From positions 6,300,501 through 6,364,500 of the forward strand of contig NZ_CP048222.1 of assembly GCF_010119975.1 (NCBI RefSeq): a stretch of 64,000 bases of DNA, in the 5' to 3' direction. Each line of letters begins with the position of its first letter. Position 1 is the stretch's first letter. Positions 63,285 to 64,000 of this stretch are shown here, piece by piece. Both the position numbers and the translations under genes were made by a program. Below the pieces are notes generated by a model, which saw nothing but the letters and a program-made list of their open reading frames with translations, did no database searches and was not told the DNA's origin. This DNA is from Rhodocytophaga rosea (GTDB lineage Bacteria; Bacteroidota; Bacteroidia; Cytophagales; 172606-1).

Positions 63285-64000
63285 ATGAAAATAGCCTTTT
63301 TCTGTTCTTCTGAAGCCTGGGGCGGCCTGGAAATGAACCTGTATAGGCTGGCGGTCAGGTTGAAAGCGAGAGGACATGAGATCAAGGTATTTGCTTTTCC
63401 AGGAAGTTCATTTTTTCAGCAAGCGCAAAAATCTGGTTTATCACCGGTAGCTTTACGGGTGAAACGCCACTATACAGATTTCCGCTCGGCGGCCAGATTA
63501 GCCAGACTATTGAAACAGGAAGAGTATAAGGTTTTACTGTTTTCTATTGCAAAGGACAATTATATAGCCGGCTGGGCCAAGATTTTTTTCTATCGGCAAC
63601 TGCATATTATCTATATCCAGCAAATGATTCTGGGTATTCCGAAAAAAAGCCTTATCCAGACATTTTTGTACCGGAATCTTTCAGCCTGGGTTTCTCCTTC
63701 ACACGTACTTGCCACACAGGTTACCCAGCAAACACATATGCCAGTGGACCGCATTCACATTGTTCCCCTGGGTATAGAAACAGAAACATTTTCCAATCAT
63801 ACTATCGGTAAGGCAGAGGCTCGCAGAAGATTAGAACTTCCGAAAAATGTGTTTATGGCTGGCACTGTTGGCAGACTTGATCCTTCCAAAGGACAGGATG
63901 TATTGATAAAAGCTATCGGTTTGCTGAAACAAAAAAACATTAAAATACATGCTTTATTTGTAGGCAAAGAAACATTTGGTGATACCCGTAAATACCCCCA
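63285..64000 (+). CDS. Glycosyltransferase family 4, 3' end cut by window
   Basis: The frame from ATG 63285 runs open to the last base (about 238 residues). N-terminal GT-B domain: MKIAFFCSSEAWGGLEMNLYRLA with the Gly-Gly-x-Glu loop of GT4 enzymes, then VSPSHVLATQV and IVPLGIETETF; the second domain begins MAGTVGRLDPSKGQDVLIKA, the usual donor-domain start. The ExxxxxxxE catalytic motif would lie beyond the edge. It follows the FkbM gene by 46 bases and is probably in one operon with it. Confidence 0.92.
   Translation, partial: MKIAFFCSSEAWGGLEMNLYRLAVRLKARGHEIKVFAFPGSSFFQQAQKSGLSPVALRVKRHYTDFRSAARLARLLKQEEYKVLLFSIAKDNYIAGWAKIFFYRQLHIIYIQQMILGIPKKSLIQTFLYRNLSAWVSPSHVLATQVTQQTHMPVDRIHIVPLGIETETFSNHTIGKAEARRRLELPKNVFMAGTVGRLDPSKGQDVLIKAIGLLKQKNIKIHALFVGKETFGDTRKYP

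Overview
The window looks like a piece of a large Bacteroidota chromosome, most likely from the Cytophagales. Three things point there. Secreted proteins carry C-terminal type IX secretion (T9SS) sorting domains. Lipoproteins are abundant, several with acidic residues after the lipidated cysteine. Several gene starts are preceded by the Bacteroidota promoter pattern (TTTG, about 20 bases, TAnnTTTG). Base composition is AT-rich, with no rRNA or tRNA gene and no CRISPR array seen. No finer taxonomic placement is claimed.

Layout. 1-9.4 kb: a WG-repeat protein cut by the window edge, a DUF4136 lipoprotein, then a minus-strand group made of a secreted caspase-like protease, a very large SBBP/Ig-like T9SS cargo protein and a small envelope protein. 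9.9-12.1 kb: a Gfo/Idh/MocA oxidoreductase broken by a one-base frameshift and a phytanoyl-CoA dioxygenase family enzyme. 12.2-13.5 kb: an IS630-family insertion sequence whose transposase is in two frames. 13.5-22.5 kb: a second Ig-like T9SS cargo protein, a TonB-dependent receptor plus lipoprotein pair under a Fur/Zur-like palindrome, a ZU5-like lipoprotein, and a DbpA-like DEAD-box helicase split by a frameshift. 22.9-37 kb: an FG-GAP/ASPIC lipoprotein, a kelch-type lipoprotein, an M13 metallopeptidase, a hybrid histidine kinase, small lipoproteins and a cyclophilin. 37.6-43.3 kb: an STAS-like protein, a bacterial GRAS-domain protein, a YceI protein, and a minus-strand run (cytochrome b5-like, N-acetylglucosamine kinase family, MurQ, 2-hydroxyacid dehydrogenase) that suggests cell-wall amino-sugar recycling.

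43.4-53.6 kb is the classical RDD / SpoIIM / membrane protein / DUF4129 / DUF4350 / MoxR / DUF58 cluster. It is interrupted by a LytTR regulator and a secreted intradiol-dioxygenase/CxxC fusion, and again by a decayed DUF559 nuclease gene flanked by palindromic repeats. 53.8-59 kb holds a Nudix hydrolase and a minus-strand run of two SDRs, a macro-domain protein, a medium-chain reductase and a beta-propeller protein. 59.3 kb to the end is a glycan assembly region (dolichol-phosphate mannose synthase-like, GT87, GT2, FkbM methyltransferase, GT4 running off the edge).

The most interesting items are the bacterial GRAS protein, the DUF559 element with its palindromes inside the MoxR operon, the Fur/Zur-like operator embedded in a well-formed promoter, the dioxygenase/CxxC fusion, and a set of short-period simple repeats that begin within a few bases of stop codons (15 perfect copies of a heptamer after the DUF58 gene). 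All family assignments are by eye from motifs and were not confirmed by any search.
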